From Eutypa lata (lineage: Eukaryota; Ascomycota; Sordariomycetes; Xylariales; Diatrypaceae), in NCBI GenBank assembly GCA_022661535.1, contig JAKULF010000008.1:3286001-3350000 (forward strand): a stretch of 64,000 nt of DNA, in the 5' to 3' direction. This document shows, one piece after another, positions 1-12,832 of the stretch (positions are counted from its first letter, which is position 1; each line of letters starts with the position of its first letter). Both the position numbers and the translations under genes were made by a program. The notes under the pieces are model-generated. The model was not told where the DNA came from. It saw only the letters and a list, made by a program, of their open reading frames with translations, and did no database searches.

Positions 1-685
1 CTTCTGACTGGCAAGAAGCGGCTCATTGTGGAACCACCCGACATAATTAGGGGTTTAACAACTATAATTATGGGGGTTTCAAAGATGTGATTGTCAACTT
101 CCACTGCGCTTCCAACAGGTATTCAAACCAATGTATCTCCGGTGAGCTTCATCTCTATTGTTGTTGTCTCTGAGGCAATTTTCTTTACCGCTCATTTTAT
201 GAATGCGACTGACTCTCCTTAATTATAGAAGAAGGTATAGTCAGGGCATAGTCGGGGTTAGAGCCTAACAGTGAGCCTTATGAAACAGTTGTAGAGAAAT
301 CTATTCGATAAGTGCTACCAAACTTCACATCGTCACGAACATAATTACACAGAGTATTGATTGGCTTTCGCCTAACCCCTAGTGTGTAACGACAACTCCC
401 TTCCACGATTACCATATCATAAAGCATCATGGTTGGTTATTTACTTGCCCGCATATCTGATGGCCTCAAATGATTGATATATTTGTGCTTTTTGTTTCTA
501 GGCTCATTTTATTATCATTTCATCCGTGAGCTACAGCGTGTAGGCATACATAACTGAGCCCCTGTACACTGCTTGGAACGAGACCTTTCTTGTTCTTTCA
601 TGTAGCTAGCTACCTTACTTAGATACCTTCAGATTAAGAGGATGAGAATATCCTAATGGCAAACAACTGAGAATCGAGTGATCAT
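1..685. other. Intergenic stretch, no gene seen
   Basis: AT-rich sequence with stops in all frames. I see no coding exon, RNA gene or repeat. It lies downstream of the P450 gene, which is read leftward, so it should contain that gene's 3' region. Confidence 0.5.
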
Positions 686-2572
686 TCACCACACCCGCTT
701 CCATCTAATTTTCATATCGCGATCAGGAGGCATGGCCTCAGCTCCTGCATAGTCCTCGTTGTCTTGGGCAGGTCGATCCGACGGTGATCCGTCCAATTTT
801 GTCCACTCGACAAACTCTAGATCGAACTTAGATATCACCAAGCCTAGTGTGATGATAATCTCCTGCTTGGCAAAATGACGTCCCGGGCATACCGGCAATC
901 CACCACCTGAAGATAATATTAGTTTTCATATGTAACTGGTTAAAAGGGGGGAGTAGGCGTCATTACCGTATGGAAAGAACGTGCTTGATCGTCCAGCCAT
1001 GGTAAACTCTCGCTTCTGAACCACGTTGCCTTCCTCATCTTTCGACTCGACATACTTGATATGTCTTTCAGCCCAAAATTCCGAGGCAGGATGGTCAGTG
1101 ACACCCCACGCCGCTTCTTCGGTATGAGCGATTTGCATCGGTGCCTCGATCAAAGATCCTTTTTTTATCATGTACCCGTCCAGCGTCATAGGTTCCGTTA
1201 CCTCTCGTACGATATTGAATGACATGTGTAGGCGCAAGGTCTCTACATACACCGACTGTAGCAGGGGCAGCGAAATGAGCTTCTGGATGTTGATACTCTT
1301 TTTCCGGTTTCTAGATTCACCACGATGGCCGTCTGGACCTCATCCCTCAAGGCTCTGTATAGCGCTGGGTCGCGAGCTACTTCCATTATTGCCCATGTTG
1401 TAATTGGGATCGTGTTGGTGTTCGCACTTGGTCATGATTCAGCTTGGTTCTTTCTGGAAGGAGCAAGAAAAGGTGGCTAACTCACGCGAACACAATCTGG
1501 CCTACCATCGCAGCAGCGGTCCTACGGCGGAAGCCGCTATCTATAAGCCACTTGGCAATTTCTCGCAAAACTGATGCACCGAAAAGGGGATCCCATTCGG
1601 TTTCAGTTCGTTTACTCCAGTCAAAGTTTTCAAAGGCGGAATCCAGGTACCTTTCCACCATGGTGAAGTAACGGTCGCGGGCTCTGTACGGCTTTGGGTT
1701 CCACCATTTAGGGACGCCCCTGAACAACGGCGCGACAGCGGCTTCGAACCCCAGAAACCGTCTAGGAAATCGGGGTTGAGCTCAAAGGGCTTAAGGCCGC
1801 ATAAAGCCTCGGTGGCGCTCTGTCCCATTTGGTATCTGGATAGTAGGGTAAGGTATTCATTCATAGCTATAGGTATTGCGGAAACAAGCCTAGCTTACCT
1901 GCAGAAGTTGACAAGACTCAGGGTGACCCATTCGCCGATAGGCTGGTTATCAAATTCCTTGAGCATCCTACCATAGTAGATTTCCGAGAGTCGATTTGTG
2001 CTCTCTGTGCGGGCCAGGTATCTAGAATAGATTTGGTGATTGGTGTGCCAAAGCCGCTGTCCTAGGGACGCCCTCTGTACCGGGATTAGGGACCTTTGCC
2101 CTCCCAGTTATATCCCTTTCGAACCTGGCAACTTCGTCTTTTGGCATCCCTAGAATCTTGGGGAAGATCAACTGCTGCATTAAGGCTTCACTACCGATGT
2201 GTCTCGAGGGCTTGAACAAGGTTTGAATGTTATGAGCCCCGCTATGAGGTATACTGGTACACCTGCCATGCTAAACTGGATGGTGTTGTTGTCCTTCAAG
2301 AGTTTTCTGTTATAGGATAAGAGATCAATATAAAGCAATAGGGGGTTGACAGCCCACATCATCTCCAATACTCACCCGGCTCGGTCTAGAAATCCCTTCT
2401 GGTTGGTTATGTACTGATATGTATTGGAGACATACGGCACTGTTTCGGGGAGACATGGTGGCTTCTTTGAAGTCCCAGAGCGTGGTTTGAATATTGCTAC
2501 CACCACTGCGAGCAAGACTGTTGTTATAACAAGCAGACCTTGGGCCCCAACAAGTTGATGTATTTGGAGCAT
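686..2572 (-). CDS. Cytochrome P450 monooxygenase (CYP7/CYP8-like fungal class), frame broken
   Basis: Haem-thiolate monooxygenase, expected to oxidise a lipid-like or secondary-metabolite substrate at the ER membrane. The start at 2572 gives an N-terminal hydrophobic anchor (VITTVLLAVVVAIF). Later blocks on the same strand show ETLRLH (the ExxR helix, near 1230), FFPYG before an intron near 960-905, and the cysteine loop PVCPGRHFAKQE (near 895-860). Introns are also inferred near 2375-2310, 1905-1845 and 1487-1435. The family frame can only be followed by correcting four small indels: about 2237-2240 (C4 on +), 2061-2069, 1749-1752 (C4) and 1299-1303 (T5). It is either a decaying gene or an uncorrected consensus. 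It is divergent from the O-methyltransferase at 4344. The P450 family is certain; the subclass is a resemblance judged by eye. Confidence 0.85.
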
Positions 2573-4343
2573 ATTTGCGCTGATAACGGCCGGTCTTAGT
2601 TCAGCGTTCTTGTGTTTTGACTAGACTAGGAGAACCAGGCCGCGGAGTCCTTAGGGACCTAAGCTTAAGATTATATATATACACGTGGGCATTGGTTCAA
2701 TGTACTTCGTAAGCCACTAAACAACCGCACGTAATTCAGGAATACACTAACCAACGCGCCACTAGACTAGTACGAATATCTAGGATGAACTTCCATCTCA
2801 GTCAGTGCTTACACTGAAGATTACGATGCCATCATCGGTAATTGCCGTGCTATACACATAGGTAACCTACGCATGTATCTACCCGGTGATTTAGAGTATT
2901 AAATAAAAGCAAAACCGAATACCATCATTGATATTGAAATCTTGGTCAATTCGACTGATGTACTGAGTAGCTTTTTGAGGGGTTTGATGTACGATGGGAT
3001 ATCTGTATTACCACACTTTCCATATTGATACAAAGCTTCGAGGTCAGCGTTTGCCACCCGGAGTTCGTTTTCCAATATCCAGCATCGCGGCCGCATGGCT
3101 GATCCCGTTACCAGGTTACTAGACAAGCATTGGACAAGCATTGGACTAGTTGACTAGTCTCGTCCTAAAAGAATCCTTTGCTGGGGTATGATGGTGATCT
3201 CACCAGATCCCTGATGAGCCAGGCATCCGTTTTCCTTCATTCCGTAGTAATCCGGATATTGCTTCCGGACGAATATCTCCTGAGACATTGTGAACACAAT
3301 TTTGTTAAATATGAGTTACATAATCGTGGAACAAATTAGACAGATCGAGTAAAGAAGATGTGTAATTCGTTAAATCCTTCACTGAGACATCACGACATAA
3401 GCGCTAAACCAGATAATTTTGTTGGTGTGAAACTGTTACGGATAAACTATGTACATATACATAAGACTTGATAAGTATTTCGGAACTTTCCGTAGAGTCT
3501 AATGCATATTTGGGAACTGCATATTCGGTAAAGGATTATCTACGCTAATCGTTGGTGGCAGTGTCTTTGGGAGTTCGACAAGAGATATTAAATCCTGATA
3601 TTATTTGTTCTTATATGTGGATATCTGCTTTTAATCTGTAGAGCTCATCACTGTAAACCGGCCGAACTTGAGAGTCGTACTGACTTGTTTTCCTTCGAAG
3701 GAAACTGGCTTATTTGGTATTGAATTTATAATTTTATTTATTATTTGAATAGGTAAATTTAACTTAAACTTTAAGCATCACATTTTATATATGCAAAGTC
3801 CCCGTTTTCACTGGTGTAATTATCAACCCCGTGTTAGCCAACAGATAGCTTTACAATATCGATGACGTCCTATAAAGATGATTCCTACAAGGGTAAAATA
3901 TACAATTCTGATATATATTCATAAGTGATATGTATAATAGCGCTTCAAGTCGCTTAGGTGTACATGGCTGAACCCCCAGAGTGTCACGACACCAACAAAC
4001 CATAGGATCTAGTTAAGTATATTGTTGTTGTACGAAGAAGGAAGTCTCGCTAGGTGGCGCGTAGCGCCATTATATGTACGGAAACTCGGCCTGGGCCCGA
4101 GCCTGCCGTGACACAGAGTAACATTGTACCGCCTACCGATGTGACATGGTGAATAGGAGTCGACAAAACTAGACACATATACTCTACGTCCTTTAGCCTA
4201 TCATAAATCAACTGCATTCAGTACACTGCTGATTACACTGTCACCTTCTTCTTACACCTCTCAAGCACTTCAAAATCTCTAGAATATATGATCTCGAAAA
4301 CAAGAGCATAGCCAACCGAAGTACCAGGGGAACTTCTTCCGAA
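2573..4343. promoter_or_regulatory. Divergent intergenic region between P450 and O-methyltransferase
   Basis: About 1.8 kb between two oppositely transcribed genes, so it should hold both promoters. A TATA-like tract (ttatatatatac) lies near 2671-2682, about 100 bases upstream of the P450 start. A short open frame on the minus strand, with an ATG at 3287 and about 44 codons, and another of 80 codons at 2899-3141 resemble nothing I recognise and are not called. Confidence 0.35.
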
Positions 4344-5820
4344 ATGGAGATTATGCCGGAACCAAGTGACCCGCAGAGTGTGATGAGCTATGTCAAGAAG
4401 ATAAACGAGTTGGCGGCTTCACTTGTTGTAGGCAATGACTCGATCCGGATTCAGCTTGTGGAAGAAGCCCGTAGTCTAGCGAGAGCCTTGGAAACACCCC
4501 GTGAGACGATGTGTAGGCATTGTTTAGCTCAGGTATGGATTTTGATATGTATCAACTTAGCAGGTTATAACTAACTCGTTTATCTAGCCCTGTGCGATGG
4601 CCGCATTGACGCTCGGCGTTGACGTGGGATTATTTAAAGTGATGGCCAAGGGAAATGGAAGTAGTAAATCATCGGCCGATCTTGCCAATAAGGTCGGCGT
4701 TGATCCTATTGTCGTCGGTAAGAGAAGCTTACATGCAGCTGAAAGAACTAATTAATGCAAATATTCATAGTTCGAATCCTCCGGCACCTCACTGCAATGG
4801 GTTATACCATACAGACGGCAACCGACGAGTATAAACCTACCAGGTTTACCACTGCTCTCTGTCATCCGAATATGAGTGCGAGCTATATAATGATGTCAGT
4901 ATCATAATCTATAAACTAAATTCCCATGATCTATTAACCAGCGTCGCGAGCAGGCCAAGCGCTGTTTTCTCTGCACACAACCACTTCCATAAATTCATGA
5001 AGAAAACCGGTTACAAAATGCCTAACAGTATGGCCGGTGGGGCGCTGCAGTATGCGTATAAAACGAAGCTGAGTCTCTTCGGACATCTCCAGGCCAACCC
5101 ACCCTATGGAGAGTTGTTTAGCCACTTTATGGCCGGGTACCACGAAGGGCGTCCCAGCTGGATGGATCCAGGATTCTTTCCAATTCAAGAGAAACTGATT
5201 GATGGAGCTCGTCATGGTGACGGTGAAGTTTTCCTGGTGGATATAGCTGGGGCAACTGGCTATGACTTGGAAGAATACTTACAGAAGCATCCCTCCCCAC
5301 CCGGCCGCCTTGTGCTGCAGGATTTGCCAGCAGTCATTGGACAGATAGACAACCTGAGGGAGGAGATAGAGCGAATGAGTTACGATTTCTTCACCGAGCA
5401 ACCTCTCAAAGGTAAGCATTTCTTCAAGCGTGTCTGTTCGTAACTGAACGTAGCTGATTCGGTACTTTATCACACATAGGCAGTAGGGTCTATTTCATGC
5501 ATTACATCCTCCATGATTGGTCGGATGAGACCTGCTTGAAGATTCTCGCACGGGTCACGGGGGCGATGGAACCTGGATATAGCAAGTTCCTCATCAACGA
5601 GAACGTCGTTCCTTCGCGCAATGCCCACTGGGACACCACGGCTCTCGACATGCAGCTCATGATCACTCTTTCTTCCAGGGAAAGGACAGAAGAAGACTGG
5701 ATTTCTTTGCTGAAGGCTGGAGGCTTGAAGATTTGCAAGATATGGAGTGTTAGCGGAGGTTGCGAATGTCTCATTGAATGCGAATTAGCGCGAACAAATC
5801 CTGCTACTGGTTTCGATTAA
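4344..5820 (+). CDS. SAM-dependent O-methyltransferase (plant-type methyltransferase 2 fold)
   Basis: Transfers a methyl group from S-adenosylmethionine to a hydroxyl, typically of an aromatic or polyketide metabolite. I read five exons: 4344-4532, 4588-4717, 4771-4894, 4942-5411 and 5480-5820, with GT-AG borders, giving 417 residues without any frame correction. The N-terminal half has the helical dimerisation/winged-helix pattern (CAMAALTLGVDVGLF, LRHLTAMGY). The SAM loop reads VDIAGATGYDL, a slightly degenerate form of the usual VDVGGGxG. The catalytic region is MHYILHDWSDE, with the expected general-base His, followed by LINENVVP. The gene is intact, unlike the neighbouring P450. Fungal enzymes of this type act in pigment and toxin pathways; the substrate here cannot be told. 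Confidence 0.9.
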
Positions 5821-6624
5821 CTTCAAGGGATGTACCGAGTTTGCTAACTCGTCCCTTCTAATGGTATATCGAGTACAAGACAGGGCAAGGTATATTAAGA
5901 CTGAGGAGAATGCAATACTTGCATCAAGAAACCATTGTCTAAGAAGGTTCAAAAGGAAATGAAACGAATCCCAGTATATTCATGAGATTTATTGCAGGTG
6001 TTTCCTTTTTTCCTTTTTTAAGGCTTAGTATAATCTACGTAGTAGTATTAAAAGTGTCTACATACTATAAGTATCGGGTAAATAAGATCAGCTGATACAC
6101 TTTCATATGAATGTAGGGAAGGACTGGTCTCGTAACATATATTAGGTGTTAGACATAGTTGGACGTAAGCATGGATGTGCCCGAACTCTGAAAAGGGGGG
6201 AAATCCATGTGAGCCGAGTGTTCAGCTATATCTCGTCGTCAAATTTATTTCCACCTTATCAACCCAGGTACTATGGATAAATTTCATTACGTGGATTATG
6301 TCACCTAGTACCATACTAAGGAAGCTTGTTCTGGTGTATTACTATTTAGTAGTTCAATTGTCTTGAAGATCCTTATTATTAAATATCCTCATACGATATC
6401 ATTTTAAACACTAAGTAATGAACTTGAATGCATTATGAAAGGTCCAAGGAGGATTATTACGGTCTACTCTCTCTGAAACAAGCTCAGGATATCATGAGGC
6501 AAACCACATTACACATATGAGATGTTATTATCAAGGAAATAAATACAAATTTCGATAGAACGCCATGTAACCTTCACAAATTCCATATAACCTGTCCAGC
6601 TGGCTTTGTATGACATGGGTAGTC
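5821..6624. other. Intergenic, 3' flanks of two convergent genes
   Basis: AT-rich 3' regions of the O-methyltransferase and of the leftward gene ending at 6625. No gene or repeat is recognised. Confidence 0.5.
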
Positions 6625-7588
6625 TTAGTAAGCACGCCGTGAACTTGAAGTGTAGTAACCCGTCGAATCAATCATCATTGGAGTCGTCCCATAATGGTTC
6701 GGCTGCACAGTAGATTGGTGGTTTGAATCTGTGATCATCGGCTTTGCACCATAATAGGGTCTTTTTGGCGCTTGAGTCGTCATGTCGGTTATCATTGGCT
6801 TCGGCCCATAATAACGCTCTTGAACCGGATGATCTTGGACTGAATCGATGTCCATCGGAACCGTTGGGCTTATGTTTTGAGACAGCCAATCTAGATCGTT
6901 GTACATACTAGGCTTTTCTAGCCGAGGTCGTTGGCCCTTGTTAGGACGACGGTAAGGCACGACTTTATCAGCGGTGTATATACCACATTTCTCGATTTTC
7001 TCTGTGGTGCGATACTTATGAGTTTCAATGTTTTGACGGGAAACTTTTGAGATCTTACCGAGGCTAGCCGGCAACCGTATCACTCTGGCGGCATGCAGAT
7101 TTTTCAGGGCCTCTTTGACCCAAACCCGACAAGTCCACACCGGTTCACCACGGGGTATCTTGTAAGGATTCATTAAGGGGACGGCCCTCACATATCTGTC
7201 TATGACTTCCAAGTATGAAATGTCTGCCACCTTAAGGCATACAATCATGGTGTGTGACTTCGTCGGGTCCGAGACTTCCTTTGTTTCGTAATAGAGATCT
7301 AAAGCAGACCTGTTCTTATCCGTTGCATGATACATGACGCCTTGTGGAGGTCGTTCGCCGGTGGCCCATAGTCCCCAGTGCTTCTAAAGTTTAGTAAAAC
7401 TTGACGTCTATGCTTCATAAAGGCAAACTAACATATTTGTTCTGTCCATTCACAGTCCGAAGGTATTGAAATGTGATATATAGACTGTTCTTGGCACCGT
7501 ATACTTTGGGATCAAGGCTGCCCTGACCACGGTATACTTGGGGGCGAACGTTGGTCTGGGTATGATATGCTTGGGGATGAAGGCTCAT
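6625..7588 (-). CDS. Uncharacterised fungal protein with a C-terminal YYGxKPMITD repeat
   Basis: Two exons, 7433-7588 and 6625-7383, joined by a 49-nt GT-AG intron, give 304 residues. The start at 7588 opens with a short segment of repeated PQ/PKVY phrases. The middle resembles the small conserved domain seen in many unnamed ascomycete proteins (ITFQYLRTVNGQNKY, KHWGLWATGERPPQGVMYHA, then a basic, mostly hydrophilic region). The tail holds three near copies of a ten-residue unit: YYGPKPMITD, YYGAKPMITD and HYGTTPMMID. There is no signal peptide or membrane segment. The frame is clean. The function is unknown; I cannot name a family with confidence. Confidence 0.75.
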
Positions 7589-8505
7589 TTTTACAAGGAC
7601 AAAAAGGGTAGTGTCAATGAATCAGAGGATGCAGGACTTCTGGTAAATATTTATGAAAGGATAAAACACAAGTAATTGGAGCTATAGTGCTGAGAATGTT
7701 GGCAATTTGGAGTATAGAGATGATTTAACTGATACAGCTATGAACAGAGATATAGACATACCACTCTCATTATATAGAAAAAACCTACCCATTCTTCATA
7801 CTTCATGAGGTTGGAACTGGACAACTGGAATTGGAAATTTGTTGCAGTTGGTTGTCATTAGCAAAGCCACAGCAAGGGTGTTCTCAACCTTGGGACGTAA
7901 ATCATGACTAGGCTTCAAAGTTGGCCTATGTCGGCAAGCGCCAGGCTTCTGAATGAAAGCATGATCGTTGATCTAAGAGAGTGCCATACTCCTTGAGTAA
8001 AATATAGAAACACCAACTGCTGTAAAGGGTGAGTGGGTGAAGTCTCACGCAACTTCCCGTGACAGAATTAGAAAAGAGCTATTTTAGACGCGCGGCATAT
8101 CAGACATGCAAACTAAATGTAGAATCCTTTCCTGACAGACTACTCTCAGATACAGTGTTTCTACATATAGAAAAATCTATTAGTATAAAGCAATTAAAAC
8201 AGGCATAAATACGGAGGTAGGGAATTGAACCCTGACCCTTGAACTCGTCAAGCGCTGAAGGGCCTGTCGGGCCGGGCGTGTCTAGTTGAGACGCGCCGAG
8301 TTAACTATTTATTATCAACCAATGAAAGTTCACGACGCCCGCTCCCCCACCTAACAATTAAATGTTGGTTCTAGGTCAGCTGATTTGGTCGCACATCACC
8401 CAGAAACAGAACACCTGTTAGTAAATATAACTTCAAAGTATGTTTCATCAAGTACACCATTATCACAACAATCACTAACCTTTAAAACTTCCGCAATCAC
8501 AAGCC
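7589..8505. other. Divergent intergenic region
   Basis: About 0.9 kb between two oppositely oriented genes. On the minus strand near 8220-8245 there is a T-arm-like phrase (AGGGTTCAATTCCCT), but no matching acceptor or anticodon arm, so no tRNA is called. Confidence 0.4.
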
Positions 8506-10403
8506 ATGTCAGCGGGATTTGGAGAGGAAGTGGACTCGGCATTGTCGCTCATTGAGGATGCGAAGTTGTCGTACCCTCTCGGCCCTCTGCTTGAATCTTT
8601 CATCCTAGAAGCTCTCAATCCCCGACTTCCTGCTCGCTACATACTGGAAAGGTGCCGTCTAGATGACGATCACCATGTTAATCTTCTGGAGATTGTTTCA
8701 AACTGGAAATATATTGTAGGATCTAGTGAGTTTCCGTCCTGTGGCTTGTCCCGTTTTCTGATACTTATCCACTTTTCAGTCTATGAACATAGTTCTGCCC
8801 CGCCACCCCCTAATCCCGTTGATCAAGCTGCCATCAGAAGGCGCGATGGCGGTAGGTGTTGCATCACCGGGAAACTAGGACATCTTTGGGATCCATTGAT
8901 AGTTGTCCCTATTCTCGAACTACCTACGGGCTGGTCTGAAAATGAGGTATGATTAAGTAAGAGTCATGACTGTTTAAATCACGGTGGAACTAACTTCAAT
9001 CATCAGCCACCCATTCACGAAATGCTAGGGGCCTTTTTCACACCTCCCTATCGTGACTGGTGGCTCGCTTATATTCGGAACCCTGAGACGATGAACCCGC
9101 TTCACAGCCACTGGCTTGTTCGAAAGTCAGCAGCCCAGGTGTTCACACAAGGATTTCTTAGATTCGATAGATTACAACCTTCGATGATTGAAGTAAGTCG
9201 ATATTTTTTTCGGAACAGATAACCTTTGTATCCTCTCTCCTCCCTGATCGTTTCTTACATGTTGCTGATCTTTTTTTGCTAGTATGAGATCAACCGCGTG
9301 GGCACCCTAATCAATGAGAAAGAATTGGATATCAAGGGTTACTATCCAGTACTCGGGGACCATTCTCGCTCTAGACTGCAGAAAGTCGATGCGCGCTTTC
9401 TAGGAACGCATGCTCGATTCGCAACGAACATCCGTTGGCTCCAACTAGCTAACGACTTTGCTCTTCGTGAGGCCTCCCAAGTCACTCCACCAAGGGCTCA
9501 CTCGCCAATTACAGCTTCCAGAGTATTACAGCCAGTCCACAGAAATTCCTTCTCTTTATGGAATTTCTGAAGAGTGCTTGTATCACAATCTGGGCCAAAT
9601 TCCCAAGGAGAATTCGAGTGGGTGCCTACAAGATTCTGCGGATGATAGGCTACCGTATCTATGGACCGAATCCTTTAGGTCCTGCTCAAAGACTGCCATT
9701 TGGGCTTTATTTAAAGGATCGTAGGGACATTGACTTACTCCAGAATGAGTTCAATGCTCTGAAAATGGTTCGCCAATATACCTCGGTCCCGGTTCCTCGG
9801 CCGATAGATTTAGTTTTCGAGCCAGGAGAATCCGATGGCTACCTTCTCATGAGCCGCGTTCCAGGTGTTCCCTTTACGACTTACATGGAAATGCTGTCGG
9901 ATAGGGATTACGCCGACTTTGTGTTTCAAATGCAAGAATATATATCCCAAATACGAGCTATTCCAAAAACTGTCCGCCCGGAGTTTGCTATCTGCAGTAC
10001 GCTAGGTCAGGCCTGCAGAGACACCCGTGTGGAGCATGGAGACGCTATAGGACCCTTTGCAGATGAGGCAGCTTTCAGTCAGCTCTTGCGTAACCCAGAC
10101 GACCCGAGTCGCAGGGGCCATTCAATCTTGTTTACACATGCTGATTTGAATATGCGGAACATTCTAGTTGATCAAGTCACACAGCCGGACGGGGCTAAGG
10201 TCTGGAAAGTGACCGGTATTGTTGATTGGGAGAGTGCAGGGTTTTACCCCGAGTACTGGGAATACACTAGGGCTTTATTCGAAGGGTTCAGGTACGCAGA
10301 GCGGACACGTGATATGTTGCATGAACTGTTCAAAGCTTTCGGCGATTACTCAAAGGAGTTTGAGGTTGAAAAAAGGAGTTGGGAAGAAGGTGATTACATA
10401 TGA
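8506..10403 (+). CDS. Fusion of an HNH-like N-terminal region and an aminoglycoside-phosphotransferase-type kinase
   Basis: Exons 8506-8725, 8780-8946, 9007-9192 and 9283-10403. With one missing base restored near 9485-9500 the length is 564 residues. The N-terminal third carries a helical region and then AAIRRRDGGRCCITGKLG, the look of fungal HNH-like zinc-binding modules. The C-terminal part is an APH/choline-kinase fold: a VPVPRPIDL hinge region, the Brenner motif FTHADLNMRNIL with catalytic Asp, and the metal-binding VTGIVDWESAGFYPEYWEY. The first intron is 54 nt and has no stop, so its retention would stay in frame. The frame break might instead be a 41-nt intron, which would be unusually short. 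Kinase-fold proteins of this kind are abundant in ascomycetes and mostly without known substrates. Confidence 0.8.
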
Positions 10404-10819
10404 ATAAAATTGATGTTAATATATCCATTTGTCATGAAGTTATTAAACTTACCTAGTGTGAAAGGGACCTGAAAATTAGCCTTGTAGATACAGATAGGCA
10501 GACATGTTTGTTATAATTCTAGGTGTGACAGTATATTCGAGGCTGGGGAGTGGCTGAGTATGTAAGTTGAGCTAACATACATAATTTTGGGGCCTTTGGG
10601 AGGCCCCTGATTGGCGCGCGCCTAACAACTACATGGGTCCTGTATTCTAGGCACCCTCCTCCCTAGGTATAAGTGTAACTTCAGTAGCGGCTTTCCCACC
10701 TTGTTTAATATCACTCTGTCGTACCTGGTGTCAAGACGCTTTTACGCTTCTGTAAACACTTCAAATCAAAGTCTCAATCTCAATTGCTACCAGATTATCA
10801 CCAACACAATACCTTCATC
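10404..10819. promoter_or_regulatory. Promoter region of the alpha/beta-hydrolase gene
   Basis: Intergenic stretch of about 0.4 kb between two rightward genes. It includes a short GC-rich palindrome-like patch (ggcgcgcgcc, about 10613-10622). I see no further gene. Confidence 0.35.
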
Positions 10820-11654
10820 ATGGACGAGATCCGTTCAGTTGTACTCCCGCCCACGGCATCTCACACACACACTATTGTCTTTCTGCACGGCCGGGGAGAC
10901 AATGTCCAAAACTTTGTCGCTTCTCTTGACTACTCTAGAGATTCGCACCAGCACACACTTCGAGAGAGGTTCCCCTCCTTCAAATGGGTATTCCCTGAGG
11001 CACCTATTCGGCCCAGTTTGGCCTTCCCGGACGACAAAAGGCGACAGTGGTTCGACATCTGGAATGTGTCTGACTTCTCGGACAGGGAGGAACTCCAAGC
11101 TGAGGGTCTCGCCGAGAGCGTGGTGGGGATCCGGCGTATCCTTTCGAACGAGGCCACCGCCTTGGGCGGGCATTGGGATCGCATCATCCTCGCAGGCATA
11201 AGCCAGGGGCAGCGACGAGCGTGCACACGTTGCTGAACCTGAACATCCCCGGCCACCCGGACAGCCCCACCCCACGCCGGCTGGCCGCTTTCGTCGGTTT
11301 CTCGTGCAGAATGCCGTTCCCGGGGCGAACGCTAGTCGAGACTAGGAAGATCCTGAACCTACAGGACGTACCAGCCGATAACGAAGTCCTGCGCAACACA
11401 CCCGTGTTGCTTGAGCACTGCGTCGATGACCCCTTGTACTGGTGCGAAATGGGCGTGCATTGCGGGATTCACTAAGAGGGTTCGGCATGCAGGTTGACAT
11501 GATCGAGTACCCGAATGGAGGACACTGGTTCAACTCGCCGGGTGGCATGGATGATGCTGTGAAATTCTTGAACAGGCACTTATCCGGGCAAATGGATACA
11601 GGAGGGAATCACTCGGGGCAAGGAAGAGACCCGGATGCGATGGACTTATCATAG
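10820..11654 (+). CDS. Acyl-protein thioesterase / carboxylesterase (phospholipase-carboxylesterase family), two frameshifts
   Basis: Alpha/beta-hydrolase of the Abhydrolase_2 type, which cleaves acyl groups from proteins or lysolipids in the cytosol. The start at 10820 gives MDEIRSVVLPP. Visible landmarks are the oxyanion strand IVFLHGRGD, the cap phrase RRQWFDIWNVSD, the nucleophile elbow GISQG, the Asp region HCVDDPLV and the catalytic His in GGHWF. The frame breaks twice: at 11206-11209 (G4, directly after GISQG) and at 11430-11433 (C4). Adding one base at each restores a continuous 278-residue protein of normal family length. No introns are needed. The catalytic triad is complete after correction, which favours consensus error over decay. 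Confidence 0.85.
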
Positions 11655-12202
11655 GACATCAAGTCTTGAGGGGGCGTATAAGCCACGGGAGTGATAGTAG
11701 CATAGATACCAATAAACTAGACAGATTGGCAGATATAACCAAATCATATTCTGAAGGAACTTGCTTTGTGAAGCATTGTCCAATACTGCGTGACGGCTAA
11801 TGAACATAGACAATCACAATAAAGGGAGATACCGGCTGTGTTCAATATTTACTCCATCTCCTATGCTCCAATAAAGTCTATTATAGTGCACATGTATATA
11901 AAAAAGGAAAGAAATAAAGAGAGACAAGGGTTTAACAGAATAAGTAATTACATTAACCTTGCTTAGAGCCAAGGTAGTGAGAAGCCGGAATGATTGGGAT
12001 AACACCAACAATTGATCGGCCCATTTACTATCATCAACGGCAGATTATTGTGGGCGAAAAGAAAAGAAAAGAAATAGAATGTGAAGAAGAGACCCACAAA
12101 ATTAATCTATCGTAGAATACTCTAATTGTTGTCTGTAACTTTATCGACGCCGATGGTAATTTTGAATGGTGCTGCCGGACTGTCCGGACATCCTCCGAGG
12201 TA
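11655..12202. other. Convergent intergenic region
   Basis: AT-rich 3' flanks of the hydrolase and of the leftward secreted-protein gene. Nothing else is recognised. Confidence 0.5.
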
Positions 12203-12832
12203 TTACCTCTTGAACGGAATGTGAAAGAGAGGTCTCGTTACAAAAGCCACCAACAATATCCAATACTCATAGGACCTGCCTACGCTTGTATCAGACACAC
12301 CAGAAGACAACACATGTAGTGCAGGATTTCCTCGAGCAATGCGATCTAATGATGCACCATTCTCTGCTGCACCGAGTCCTCTCAACAAGACGTCCATATT
12401 CACCGTCGACGCCGCCACCAAGGCCATCCGCCTCGCGACATGAGCTCTGCAGGCCCTTCAGTGCCTCGCCCTCGACGGTGCCGATATGTCTGGTGTCGTT
12501 GTGGTAGACCACGATCGCCTGGCCGTTGACTTCCTCGATTCGGGTATGGTTATCATACTCGTCTTGGAGGGTGTCAAGCTCGGCTATTGTGGTGAGGATG
12601 GGCACGTCGTAACGTAGATTCTCGGCTGGGAAGGGCAGGGGGGCCCCTTCTGGGCGTTCCAATAGAGAATTGGAGAATAGAAAGCTGCTTACGGGCAGAC
12701 AGATTAGTCACTAGGCAGTTCAACTTCAACCCAATAATCTGTGATGCTTTACCTAGAATCTTTTGATGTATCTGCTAACACGGTATTGAAGAGGGACGAT
12801 GCCCATAGCCCGACAAGGAACCGGAGATGCAT
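12203..12832 (-). CDS. Small secreted protein of unknown function
   Basis: Exon 1 is 12753-12832, then a 68-nt intron (12685-12752), then exon 2 12203-12684. The first exon encodes a classical signal peptide, MHLRFLVGLWASSLFNTVLA. After one surplus base is skipped near 12440-12445 the product is 186 residues. The mature part has an N-terminal polar region (LTTIAELDTLQDEYDNHTR), one possible N-glycosylation site (NDTRH) and a helical, Ala/Leu-rich second half. No cysteine pattern or catalytic motif is apparent. A small size with a signal peptide is compatible with an effector or wall-associated protein, but nothing in the sequence proves that. Confidence 0.6.
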